A stretch of 64,000 nt of DNA. Source: Acidimicrobiia bacterium (lineage in GTDB: Bacteria > Actinomycetota > Acidimicrobiia > Acidimicrobiales > Bin134). Below the pieces are notes generated by a model. That model did not search any database. It was not told the DNA's origin and worked only from the letters and a program-made list of their open reading frames with translations. The DNA lies in assembly GCA_022819825.1 (NCBI GenBank), contig JAJEGM010000021.1, forward strand, positions 62,001-126,000, read 5' to 3'. Made by a program: the position numbers and the translations under genes. Positions 50,425 to 59,675 of the stretch are shown one piece after another (positions within the stretch are counted from its first letter, which is position 1; the number at the start of each line of letters is the position of its first letter).

Positions 50425-50850
50425 ATGACATCCCTACTCACGCATTCTTCTCTATGGATTGAACCGTGGCGCGACCTGGTCACCGAGGAGAACGGGCACG
50501 ACCCCCGATCCAAATACGTGGAGCAGTTCTGGCTCGGGGTGATCGGCCCCACCGCGGCGTGGCTCATGCGCTACGTGGCCCAAGAGTTCGACAACTCCCC
50601 CGACGGGTTCGAGCTTCCCGTGGCCCCCATCGCCTTGCAGTTGGGGATCAGCCCCAAGGCCGGACCCCGAGGCGGCCTCCATCGCACCCTGCACCGCCTC
50701 GTGATGTTCCGGCTGGCCTCTGAAAGCCATACCGGCTACGCCATCCGGCGCCGGCTGCCCCCGCTCAACCACGCCCAACTCCGCCGGCTGCCCACCCATC
50801 TCCAGCGCTCCCACACCTCCTACTACTCCCCTCCCAAGACCGCAGCCTGA
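50425..50850 (+). CDS. Hypothetical basic protein
   Basis: ORF from ATG 50425 (MTSLLTHSSLWIEPWRDL...); helical, possible winged-helix-like segment APIALQLGIS...GGLHRTLHRLVMFRLA. Confidence 0.5.
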   Translation: MTSLLTHSSLWIEPWRDLVTEENGHDPRSKYVEQFWLGVIGPTAAWLMRYVAQEFDNSPDGFELPVAPIALQLGISPKAGPRGGLHRTLHRLVMFRLASESHTGYAIRRRLPPLNHAQLRRLPTHLQRSHTSYYSPPKTAA

Positions 50851-50887
50851 GGCGGTCCCAGCCACGAGGGGGCGCTAGACATAGGGC

Positions 50888-52075
50888 GTGGACAATGAAC
50901 TGAAGGCTTCTTGGGATCGGCTGTGCGACGGCCTCAAGCAGTCGGCCGACTACGTGTTCGACCCGGCGCGGGGAGCAGATCCCTCTGAGCAAGCCGAGGG
51001 CCTGCGCCACCATCTGAGGATGCTGTTTTGGGCCTACGACCGGATCGTGGAGAACAACGACCCCGAACACCCTGAACTGGGCTGGGTGTACCCCTTCAAG
51101 GTGGGCCAGGACAATCCCGATGCCATGTACATGACCGCTCCGGTGGACCTGAGCCACACCTACCGCCTCACCGGCCGCATCGACAAGCTGCGCTACCTGG
51201 GCGTGTCGCTAATGGACCACAGCTTCGGCCGAGGGCGCATCATCCAGCTCGTCGACGTCGGCAGCCCCGATCTGACCGACATCGGCGATGGCCGCATAAA
51301 TGTGATCTTCAGCCCCGACCCCGACCCCGGCGACCACATCGGCGACTGGTTCCAGGTGGAGCCGCGCGAGAGCCGGCTGTTCGTGCGCCAGTTCTTCTCC
51401 GACTGGGCCGCCGAAAGCCAAGCCGAGCTCTACTTCGAATGCCTCGACCCGTCGGGCCCCCCCGGCCGGCTCGACCCGGTGCGGACCTGCGAGCTGTTCG
51501 ACGAGCTGGCCCGTGAGGTGGACACCGTGCCCAAGTTCTGGACCGACTTCGCCGGGGGCCAGCGCGACCGGGGCCAGATCAACTCCTTCGACCATATTCC
51601 CCCCCACAAGGTGAGCCAGAGCGCCCAGGGGGGAAGCGAGAAGCAGTCCTACGGGCAGTGCTGGTACGAGGTGGCCCCCGACGAGGCCTTGCTATTTGAG
51701 GTGACCCCGCCCGACTGTCTGTATTGGAACATCCAGGTGGGCGACACCTGGTATCAGAGCCTCGACTACATCAACCTCCCCACCACTATGAACGATTCCC
51801 AGGCCCGCCTCGACCCAGACGGCGTGCTGCGGGTGGTGATCTCGCATGAAGACCCCGGCATCCAGAATTGGATCGCCCTCGGCGGCTGCCCCCAAGGCGC
51901 AATCACCTACCGGTGGAACAACGCCGACACCGCGCCGGTGCCCACGCTGCGGCTCATGGCAGTCTCCGAGATCGATGGCTGCCTCCATCCCAACACCCCC
52001 CGGCTGAATGCCGACGACCGCGCCGCCCTCGACGCCGAACGCCGCCGCCACGCCCTTCGCCGCTTCACCAGATAG
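50888..52075 (+). CDS. Hypothetical protein, DUF1214-like C-terminus
   Basis: YWNIQVGDTWYQSLDYINLPTTMNDSQARLDPDGVLRVVISHEDPGIQNWIALGGCPQG. Confidence 0.55.
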   Translation: MDNELKASWDRLCDGLKQSADYVFDPARGADPSEQAEGLRHHLRMLFWAYDRIVENNDPEHPELGWVYPFKVGQDNPDAMYMTAPVDLSHTYRLTGRIDKLRYLGVSLMDHSFGRGRIIQLVDVGSPDLTDIGDGRINVIFSPDPDPGDHIGDWFQVEPRESRLFVRQFFSDWAAESQAELYFECLDPSGPPGRLDPVRTCELFDELAREVDTVPKFWTDFAGGQRDRGQINSFDHIPPHKVSQSAQGGSEKQSYGQCWYEVAPDEALLFEVTPPDCLYWNIQVGDTWYQSLDYINLPTTMNDSQARLDPDGVLRVVISHEDPGIQNWIALGGCPQGAITYRWNNADTAPVPTLRLMAVSEIDGCLHPNTPRLNADDRAALDAERRRHALRRFTR

Positions 52076-52078
52076 CCC

Positions 52079-52111
52079 ATGGAAGCGACTCAGACGGTGG
52101 AGATCAGATAG
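52079..52111 (+). other. Candidate junction mini-ORF J4 (MEATQTVEIR) between the DUF1214-like and MauE-like genes
   Basis: TAGCCCATGGAA junction occurs twice; 16-bp exact repeats CAGATAGCCCATGGAA at 52069-52084 and 52105-52120. Confidence 0.55.
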
Positions 52112-52114
52112 CCC

Positions 52115-52624
52115 ATGGAATACGTGGCCGCGGTCTATCTGATGGCTGCGGTCCTGCTGGGCGCGGCAGGGGCCTCGAAAGCGGTCACCCCCGAGCCAGC
52201 GTCGGCCGCGCTAGCCCGGCTCGAGCTCTATCACCGTCAGTGGGCCGTACGGCTCTTGGGGCTGGTTGAACTCATCGTGGCGGTCAGCGCGTTCATCGTC
52301 GGTGGCATCGTCCCCGCCACCGCCCTCGCCGCGCTCTACGCCGGGTTCGCGGTGGTGGCCGCAGCCATGGTCCGCTCGGGGTCAGCAAAGCCCTGCGGTT
52401 GCTTCGGCCGCATCGAAATGCCCGCCACCTGGCGCCATGTGGCGCTGAATATCCTGGCTGCGGTAGCCGGGCTGGTGGCGGCATCCTGGCCGGTTGAGGC
52501 TGTCGACAAGCTGTTCGACGCCCGACAGTGGCTCCTCGCCCCTTTCACCGTGGTCGTTGTCGGGGGCGCCTATGGGGTGTTCTCGTGGCTCAGCCAGTCG
52601 GGGCTACGGGCGGCTCGAAGTTGA
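52115..52624 (+). CDS. MauE/DoxX-like integral membrane protein
   Basis: Four hydrophobic segments and KPCGCFGRIEMPATWRHVALN, characteristic of MauE-like proteins. Confidence 0.75.
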   Translation: MEYVAAVYLMAAVLLGAAGASKAVTPEPASAALARLELYHRQWAVRLLGLVELIVAVSAFIVGGIVPATALAALYAGFAVVAAAMVRSGSAKPCGCFGRIEMPATWRHVALNILAAVAGLVAASWPVEAVDKLFDARQWLLAPFTVVVVGGAYGVFSWLSQSGLRAARS

Positions 52625-54140
52625 CTAGGGCGTCTAGGAGCATCCTCACGCCGAAACCGGTGCCGCCCTTGGAGGTTTCGGCATCTTCGGCGTCGGTGAA
52701 GGCGGGGCCGGCGATGTCGAGGTGGGCCCAGGGGATGCCCTCCTCCACGAAGTTGGACAAGAACAGCCCGGCGGTCAGCGCGCCGCCGTGGGGGCCGCCG
52801 ATGTTCTTCATGTCGGCCACCGACGAGTCGAGCTGGGCCTTGTAGTCGTCGGGCAGCGGGAGCCGCCACACCCGCTCGCCGGTGCGCTCGGCGGCATCGG
52901 CCAACTGGTTGATCCACGCCTCGTTGTTGCCCATGAGCCCGGCCACCTTGGGGCCCAGCGCCACCATGCACGCCCCGGTGAGGGTGGCCAGATCGACAAT
53001 GGCGTCGGGTTCGGCCCGACAAGCCAGCGACAGGGCGTCGGCCAGCACCAAGCGGCCCTCGGCGTCGGTGTTGAGCACCTCCACCGTTTTGCCGTTGGCC
53101 ATGGTGAGCACGTCGCCGGGCCGGGTGGCGTCGCCCCCCAGCATGTTGTCGGTCATCGGCACATAGCCGGTGACCTTCACCGATGGCGCCACCGCAGCGA
53201 TGGCGGCCATCACGCCCAGCACCGCCGCTCCCCCGCTCATGTCGCACTTCATGGTCATCATCCCGGTGCCGGTCTTGATCGACAGGCCACCGGAGTCGAA
53301 GGTGATGCCCTTGCCCACCAGCGCCACCGACCCCCGGCACTCGGACTCGGGGTCGGGTTCATACGACACCTCCACGAACCGGGGCGGCTGCTCCGACCCC
53401 CGGTTCACCCCAAGGAGGCCGCCCAGTTCGGCCTCGCGGATGGCATCCAGATCGAGCACGGTGATCTCCAGGCCCTCCCGCTCGGCCATCTCCTCGGCCA
53501 GCTCGGCGAACCGGATGGGGGTGAGCGACCCGCCGGGCTCGTTCACCAAATCGCGCACAAAGCACACCGCTTCGGCCACCCGCCGGCCCTGCTCCAGCGC
53601 CTCGGTCACCGCCCGGCCCCCCGGGCCGATCACATGCACGTTCTCCAGCTTGTTGGGCTTGTGCTCCGACTTGAAGTCGCCGTAGGAGTAAGCCCCCAGC
53701 GTCATGCCCTCGGCCAGCGCCCCCAGCGCCTCGGCGCGGTCAACGCTGTCGGGCACAGCGTCGAGCACCGATACCGCGATGCGCCGCATTCGCTTGGCCG
53801 AGCGGGCCAGCGATGCCGCCGCCTTGCGGATCACTGCGGCAGTTATCTTGTCGGCCGGTCCCAGCCCAACCGCGGCGATGGGCCGATCTCCCCCCGACAC
53901 GATCTCCACCTGTCCGGCCTTGGCCTCGAACCCCCGGCCGTCGAGCACTCCCCAATCCAGATCGTCGGGCCGCTCGGCGTCGCCGCCCGAGCACACCCCC
54001 ACCGCGTGCACTTCGGCGCTAGCCGGGATTTTTCTGCCGGTACGGAACGCGATCACCAGGTCTCCTCGGTTTGATTCAAGCCCCTGCGATGTTATCTGGC
54101 ACCAATCCTCAGCCCTATGCCCAGTAGCCTCGGCTGTCAT
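52590..54140 (-). CDS. pepA: Leucyl aminopeptidase (M17); start ambiguous (54140 or about 54056)
   Basis: VRDLVNEPGGSLTPIRFAELAEEM, LVGKGITFDSGGLSIK, MSGGAAVLG, NTDAEGRLVLADAL. Confidence 0.9.
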   Translation of the reverse strand: MTAEATGHRAEDWCQITSQGLESNRGDLVIAFRTGRKIPASAEVHAVGVCSGGDAERPDDLDWGVLDGRGFEAKAGQVEIVSGGDRPIAAVGLGPADKITAAVIRKAAASLARSAKRMRRIAVSVLDAVPDSVDRAEALGALAEGMTLGAYSYGDFKSEHKPNKLENVHVIGPGGRAVTEALEQGRRVAEAVCFVRDLVNEPGGSLTPIRFAELAEEMAEREGLEITVLDLDAIREAELGGLLGVNRGSEQPPRFVEVSYEPDPESECRGSVALVGKGITFDSGGLSIKTGTGMMTMKCDMSGGAAVLGVMAAIAAVAPSVKVTGYVPMTDNMLGGDATRPGDVLTMANGKTVEVLNTDAEGRLVLADALSLACRAEPDAIVDLATLTGACMVALGPKVAGLMGNNEAWINQLADAAERTGERVWRLPLPDDYKAQLDSSVADMKNIGGPHGGALTAGLFLSNFVEEGIPWAHLDIAGPAFTDAEDAETSKGGTGFGVRMLLDALVNFEPPVAPTG

Positions 54141-57100
54141 GGGTTCCTATGAGGACGCAGCCCGCGAGCGCGTCCTCATCTATGACGGGGCATTCGGCAC
54201 CTACGTCCAAGAACAGCCGCTGTGCGCTGACGATTTCTGCGGCCCCGATTTGGAGGGCTGCAACGAGATCTTGTGCTTGACCCGTCCCGAGCTCATTGCC
54301 GAGATGCACGACCTATATCTGGGCATCGGGGTGGACGCAGTGGAGACCGCCACCTTCGGGGCGTTTGCCGTGCCCTTGGCCGAGTACGGCATCGCCGATC
54401 AGGCCTACGAGATCAACCTGGCCGCGGCCCGCATCGCCAAGGAGGCGGCCCACGGCCACTCCACTGGTGATCGGCCCCGGTGGGTGGCCGGATCGGTGGG
54501 GCCGGGCACCAAGCTGGCCTCGCTGGGCCAAATCCGCTACGCCGAGTTGCGCGACGCCTTCGAGGTGCAGGCCCGGGGACTGCTGGACGGCGGTGTGGAC
54601 CTGTTCATGGTCGAGACCCAGTACGACCTGCTGGGGGCCAAGGCGGCCATCAACGGATGCCGCCGGGCCATGGCCGCCGTGGGACGGGAGGTGCCGCTGC
54701 AAGTGCAGGTCACCATCGAGATGACCGGCCGCATGCTGCCCGGCACCGAGATCGGCGCCGCGCTGGCTGCGCTGGCCCCGCTCGACCCCGCGGTGTTCGG
54801 GCTGAACTGCGCCACCGGTCCCGCTGAGATGGGCGAGCACCTGCGGGTGCTGTCGGAGCAGTGCCCCGTGCCGGTGGCCTGCATCCCCAACGCCGGGCTA
54901 CCCCAGGTGGTGGACGGCCAGATGCACTACGACATCGGCCCCGACGAGCTAGCCGACTACCTGGCCCGGTACATAACCGACCTGGGGGTGTCGGTGATCG
55001 GCGGGTGCTGCGGCACCACCCCTGAGCACCTCCAAGCGGTGATCGACCGCTGCGCGGATCTGACCCCGGGGCCCCGCCCTGGCGAGCTGCCCCCGTCGGC
55101 CACCTCCATCTACAGCCCGGTGCCCTTCGCCCAGGACACGTCGTTCCTCATTGTGGGCGAGCGCACCAACGCCAACGGCTCCCGCAAGTTCCGCGACGCC
55201 ATGCTGGAGGCCGACTGGGACGGCTGCCTCCAGATCGCCCGCGACCAGGTGGGCGAGGGCGCCCACCTGCTGGATCTGTGCGTGGACTACGTGGGGCGCG
55301 ACGGCACCGCCGACATGGATGAGCTGGCCCAGCGGTTCGCCACCGGGGTGGCCGCCCCGCTGGTGCTCGACTCCACCGAGCCCGACGTTATGCAAGCCGG
55401 ATTGGAGTGGATCGGAGGCCGGGCGGTGCTCAACTCGGCCAACCTAGAAGACGGCGAGGCCGAGGGCTCCCGTCTCGACCGGGTGCTGAAGCTGGCCCGT
55501 GAGTACGGCGCCGCGGTGGTGTGCCTGCTCATTGACGAGGAGGGCCAGGCCCGCGACCTGGAGTGGAAGATGCGGGTGGCCCACCGCCTCTACCGCCTCG
55601 CCACAGAGCGCTACGGGCTGTCCCCCTCCGACCTCATCTTCGACGCCTTGACATTCCCGCTGTCCACCGGTGACGACGACCTGCGCCAAGACGGCCTGGC
55701 CACCATCGAGGCCATCCGGCGCATCAAGTCCGAATTGCCCGGTGCCTACACCACGCTGGGAGTGTCCAACGTGTCGTTCGGGCTGAAGCCCGCTGCCCGC
55801 CACGTGCTCAACTCCATGTTCCTGCACGAGTGCCTCGACGCCGGGCTCGACTCGGCCATCGTCCACGCCGGGCGGATCATCCCGCTCAACCGGGTTGATC
55901 CCCACCACCGGGATGTGTGCCTGGATTTGATCTACGACCGCCGGGGACCGGACGGCCTCGCCTCAGAGGGCCGGGGCGACTACGACCCGCTGACCGAGCT
56001 CCTAGCCGCATTCGAAAACGTGACCACCACTGCGGCCGTGAAAGAGGACCGCTCCGGGTGGCCGGTGGAACAGCGCCTGGAGCAGCGCATCATCGACGGC
56101 GAACGCGACGGGCTGGAGGACGACCTGGATGAGGCGCTGGCCACCACCCCGGCGCTGGACATCGTCAACAACACGCTGCTGGCGGGGATGAAGGTGGTGG
56201 GCGAGCTGTTCGCCTCTGGCGAGATGCAGCTGCCGTTCGTGCTCCAATCGGCCGAGACCATGAAGACCGCGGTGTCGTATCTGGAGCCGCACATGGAGAA
56301 GGCCGACGACACCGGGGGCAAGGGCCGGATCGTGCTGGCCACCGTGAAGGGCGACGTCCACGACATCGGCAAGAACCTGGTGGACATCATCTTGACCAAC
56401 AACGGCTATGAGGTTCACAACCTGGGCATCAAGGTGTCGATCGCCGAGATGATCGACCGGGTCCAAGAAGTGGACGCCCACGCCATAGGCATGAGCGGGC
56501 TGCTGGTGAAGAGCACTCTGATCATGCGCGACAACCTGGAGGAGCTGAACACCCGCGACCTCCACCACCTCCCGGTGCTGTTGGGCGGTGCCGCGCTCAC
56601 CCGCACCTACGTGGAGCGGGATATGCGGGAGACCTACCGGGGCCGGGTGTTCTACGGCAAGGACGCCTTCGAGGGCTTGGCGGTGATGGACCGACTGGGC
56701 GAGCTGCGCCGCACTGGGGTTGACGACCCCGAGTTCGGTCGCCGGCCCGGAGGCCGCGACCTGCCCCGCCGCCCCCGCCGCGACGCCCCAGGGGCCGCCG
56801 ACGACCTCCCGGAGAGGGCACCGTCGGTGGCCGTCGACAATCCTGTCTTCGAACCACCGTTCCTCGGCTCTCGGGTGGTCAAGGGGATCCCGGTGGCCGA
56901 CATCGCCGAATACGTGAACGAGACCGCCCTGTTCCGCAACCAATGGCAGTTCCGCCCCATAGACGGCGAGGACGACGCCGCCTTCAAGGAGCGCATCCGC
57001 CCCACAATGAGGGAGCAGCTCAACTCAGCGATGGCCCAAGGCCTGCTGGTGCCCCAGGTGGTGTACGGCTACTTCCCGGTGAACGGGAGCGGGGACGACT

Positions 57101-57639
57101 TGGTGGTGTGGGACAGCCCGGACCGAACCACCGAAGCGTGCCGCTTCCGATACCCCCGCCAGCCCAAAGACCCGCACCTGTGCATCGCCGACTTCTTCCG
57201 GCCTGCCGACGGCGATGAAGTGGACTACGCCGCCTTCCACATCGTGACCATGGGGGCCGAGGTGTCGAAAGCCGCCGCCAAGCTGTTCGCCGACAACCGC
57301 TACCAGGACTACCTGCTGCTGCACGGCCTAGGCGTGGAGATGGCCGAAGCCCTCGCCGAGCACTGGCACCACCGCATCCGCACCGAGTGGGGCTTCGTTG
57401 AAGAGGACGGCCCCACCCTCATCGGGCTGTTCCGCCAGCAGTACCGGGGCGGCCGCTACTCCTGGGGCTACCCCGCCTGCCCCGACCTGGAGGACAACCT
57501 CACCGTGGCCCAGCTCCTCGACGCCGAGCGCATCGGCATCCAAGTGGGCGAGGAGACCAGCTTCCAATACCAGCCCGAGCAAACCACCTCCGCCCTCATC
57601 TGCCACCACCCCCAAGCCAAGTACTTCGTCGCCCGCTAA
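54139..57639 (+). CDS. metH: Cobalamin-dependent methionine synthase
   Basis: IYDGAFGTYVQ; IGGCCGTTPEHLQ; ERTNANGSRKFRDAML; DVHDIGKNLVDIILTNNGYEVHNLG (B12 domain); C-terminal activation domain. Confidence 0.95.
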   Translation: MGSYEDAARERVLIYDGAFGTYVQEQPLCADDFCGPDLEGCNEILCLTRPELIAEMHDLYLGIGVDAVETATFGAFAVPLAEYGIADQAYEINLAAARIAKEAAHGHSTGDRPRWVAGSVGPGTKLASLGQIRYAELRDAFEVQARGLLDGGVDLFMVETQYDLLGAKAAINGCRRAMAAVGREVPLQVQVTIEMTGRMLPGTEIGAALAALAPLDPAVFGLNCATGPAEMGEHLRVLSEQCPVPVACIPNAGLPQVVDGQMHYDIGPDELADYLARYITDLGVSVIGGCCGTTPEHLQAVIDRCADLTPGPRPGELPPSATSIYSPVPFAQDTSFLIVGERTNANGSRKFRDAMLEADWDGCLQIARDQVGEGAHLLDLCVDYVGRDGTADMDELAQRFATGVAAPLVLDSTEPDVMQAGLEWIGGRAVLNSANLEDGEAEGSRLDRVLKLAREYGAAVVCLLIDEEGQARDLEWKMRVAHRLYRLATERYGLSPSDLIFDALTFPLSTGDDDLRQDGLATIEAIRRIKSELPGAYTTLGVSNVSFGLKPAARHVLNSMFLHECLDAGLDSAIVHAGRIIPLNRVDPHHRDVCLDLIYDRRGPDGLASEGRGDYDPLTELLAAFENVTTTAAVKEDRSGWPVEQRLEQRIIDGERDGLEDDLDEALATTPALDIVNNTLLAGMKVVGELFASGEMQLPFVLQSAETMKTAVSYLEPHMEKADDTGGKGRIVLATVKGDVHDIGKNLVDIILTNNGYEVHNLGIKVSIAEMIDRVQEVDAHAIGMSGLLVKSTLIMRDNLEELNTRDLHHLPVLLGGAALTRTYVERDMRETYRGRVFYGKDAFEGLAVMDRLGELRRTGVDDPEFGRRPGGRDLPRRPRRDAPGAADDLPERAPSVAVDNPVFEPPFLGSRVVKGIPVADIAEYVNETALFRNQWQFRPIDGEDDAAFKERIRPTMREQLNSAMAQGLLVPQVVYGYFPVNGSGDDLVVWDSPDRTTEACRFRYPRQPKDPHLCIADFFRPADGDEVDYAAFHIVTMGAEVSKAAAKLFADNRYQDYLLLHGLGVEMAEALAEHWHHRIRTEWGFVEEDGPTLIGLFRQQYRGGRYSWGYPACPDLEDNLTVAQLLDAERIGIQVGEETSFQYQPEQTTSALICHHPQAKYFVAR

Positions 57640-57665
57640 CCCCCTTTTCCAATTAAGCCAGGGGG

Positions 57666-57688
57666 ACCCACCCCCGAGGGCGGTGGGT
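57666..57688. terminator. Probable bidirectional transcription terminator hairpin
   Basis: ACCCACC(57666-57672)/GGTGGGT(57682-57688), GC-rich stem between convergent genes. Confidence 0.5.
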
Positions 57689-57690
57689 GG

Positions 57691-58548
57691 TTACGCCGTA
57701 TCCAGCAACACTCGAGCCACCAAGTCCATCCCAAACCCGGTCAGTATCCCCAGATACAAGAGCCCTGTTGCCGCCATCACCGCCGAGTAGAACCGCTCCC
57801 GCAACGCGGCGCGGGCCAGCACCACGAGACCTGCGGTAGTCACCACGCACGCTACCCAGAACCAGCCCAGCAGCCCGTTGTAGCCATCGTCGATGGTTCC
57901 GCTGAGCACCGATCCCATGCCAGTGGGCCACAGCATCACCACCAGCTCGGGCAGCCACAACAGCCCGGTCCAACGCACCAGCTCCAGCAGCGGGCCCCGA
58001 GCCAAACCGGGCTGCACCAGATACCAGTGGCCCAAGAGCATGGCATCGGTGACTGCACCGAGGAAGAACGCCCCGATCACAGTGCGGGCCACGGCCAGCG
58101 CGGCCGGATCGCCCGCGTCCAACCCTCCGGCCACCACCCCGATCAAACCCACTGCCGGCGCGATCAGGTCCAGCACGGCGGGGAACTCCGGCTGGGCGCG
58201 GTCGAACCGCTGCTCCTCCCGGTCGATGCCGGTCATCTCGGCGATCTCCGCGCTGCGCCGTTCCACCCGCTCCCGCTGCCCGCTCACGCCAGCCCGCCGC
58301 CGTGCAATCGACACTGCCAAAGCCAGGCCAGCGGCCGTGGCGGTCGCCACTGCGGCCCAGTCCCGCACCGGCACCGGGTCGGTAGCGAAGCCCAGCCAGG
58401 CACCGCCCGCGGCAACCAGCCCAAAGGTGCTGCGCATGAGCCAGCCGTAGCCCAGCCCGGCCTCCCGCCGTCGGGTAGTGAGCCAGGTGAACGCCAGCCC
58501 GCCCACGGCGAGTTGCAGCAAGAGCGTGGCCGGCTGAAGCTCGATCAC
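57691..58548 (-). CDS. Multi-TM hypothetical membrane protein
   Basis: Eight or so hydrophobic segments; no recognised catalytic motif. Confidence 0.6.
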   Translation of the reverse strand: MIELQPATLLLQLAVGGLAFTWLTTRRREAGLGYGWLMRSTFGLVAAGGAWLGFATDPVPVRDWAAVATATAAGLALAVSIARRRAGVSGQRERVERRSAEIAEMTGIDREEQRFDRAQPEFPAVLDLIAPAVGLIGVVAGGLDAGDPAALAVARTVIGAFFLGAVTDAMLLGHWYLVQPGLARGPLLELVRWTGLLWLPELVVMLWPTGMGSVLSGTIDDGYNGLLGWFWVACVVTTAGLVVLARAALRERFYSAVMAATGLLYLGILTGFGMDLVARVLLDTA

Positions 58549-58563
58549 CTGTGGAAGGCTCCG

Positions 58564-59670
58564 TCAGACGTCGATTACGGCCAAGCGGTGATCGGTGGTG
58601 GTGAGGTTGTCGGGGCCGTCGGTCGCGGCCACCACGATGTCCTCCAGGCGCAAACCCCATCGACCGGGGAGGTAGATGCCGGGCTCGATGGAGAAGGCGT
58701 GGCCGGCGCGCAATTCCTGAGTGTTGCCCTCCACGATGTAGGGATCTTCGTGGGCCTCGGTGCCGATCCCGTGGCCGGTGCGGTGAATGAAATTGTCGCC
58801 GAATCCAGCCTCGGCGATCATGCCCCTCCCCACCCGGTCGACCGACTCACAGCTGTTTCCTACCACCGCGGCAGCCACTTGGGCCGCTTGGGCTTCGAAA
58901 AGCACGTCGTAGGCCTCGACCAGATCAGCGGGCGGCTCGCCCAAATGCACGCACCGGGTGATGTCGGAGCAGTAGCCCACCCCGTCGGCATCCATCATCG
59001 TCCCTCCGATGTCGCATAGCACGATCTCGCCCGGTTTGATCACCCGCTCCCCGGCCTCGTGGTGGGGACTTGCCGCGTTCTCCCCCGCGGCCACGATGGC
59101 GAAGTTCACCCGTTGGTGGCCCTCGGCCAGCAGCCGGCGGCCCAACTCGATCGACACTTCGGCCTCGGTTTTCCCGATCAGCTCGATGTTGCCCGATCGG
59201 AGATCGACGGCCACCCGGTCGGCCGCCGCAGCCGCCGCCCGCAGCGACTCCACCTCGGCGGCATCTTTGACCTGTCGAATCGGGCTGGTCAGTTCTGACG
59301 CCCGGCGGAACTCCACCGCTGGCAGCCCCCTCATCAGATCCACCAGGAACCCGGCCCACGTGTGATCACCAATGGCCGCCACCGAGGCAGAGCCGATGAG
59401 CGAACAGGCCAGTTGGATCGGGTCGTCGGTCTCATCCCACGCCACGACTTCGAACACGTCGGGCCGCTCCACCACCCGAGGGGCCTCCAACCGCGGAACG
59501 ATCAACCGGGCGTCGTCGTCGCAAGGCACCACCAGCATGGTCAGCCGCTCCAGAGGCATGGCCTCGTAGCCGCAGAAATAGGGCAGGTCGGCGCCCACCG
59601 ACAACAGCAATACATCCACATGCTGCTCGACCATCTGGGCCCGCAATCGTTCCATTCGCGGTTGGAACAT
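58564..59670 (-). CDS. M24 family Xaa-Pro peptidase-like protein
   Basis: IVLCDIGGTMMDADGVGYCSDITRCVHLG; FIHRTGHGIGTEAHEDPYIVEGN; FSIEPGIYLPGRWGLRLEDIVV. Confidence 0.9.
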   Translation of the reverse strand: MFQPRMERLRAQMVEQHVDVLLLSVGADLPYFCGYEAMPLERLTMLVVPCDDDARLIVPRLEAPRVVERPDVFEVVAWDETDDPIQLACSLIGSASVAAIGDHTWAGFLVDLMRGLPAVEFRRASELTSPIRQVKDAAEVESLRAAAAAADRVAVDLRSGNIELIGKTEAEVSIELGRRLLAEGHQRVNFAIVAAGENAASPHHEAGERVIKPGEIVLCDIGGTMMDADGVGYCSDITRCVHLGEPPADLVEAYDVLFEAQAAQVAAAVVGNSCESVDRVGRGMIAEAGFGDNFIHRTGHGIGTEAHEDPYIVEGNTQELRAGHAFSIEPGIYLPGRWGLRLEDIVVAATDGPDNLTTTDHRLAVIDV

Positions 59671-59675
59671 CGGGA

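Noticed and set aside
56700-56870. Arg/Pro-rich insertion between the B12-binding and activation domains of MetH considered as foreign sequence
   Set aside because: In frame and at a known inter-domain linker position; GC-rich linkers are common in actinobacteria.
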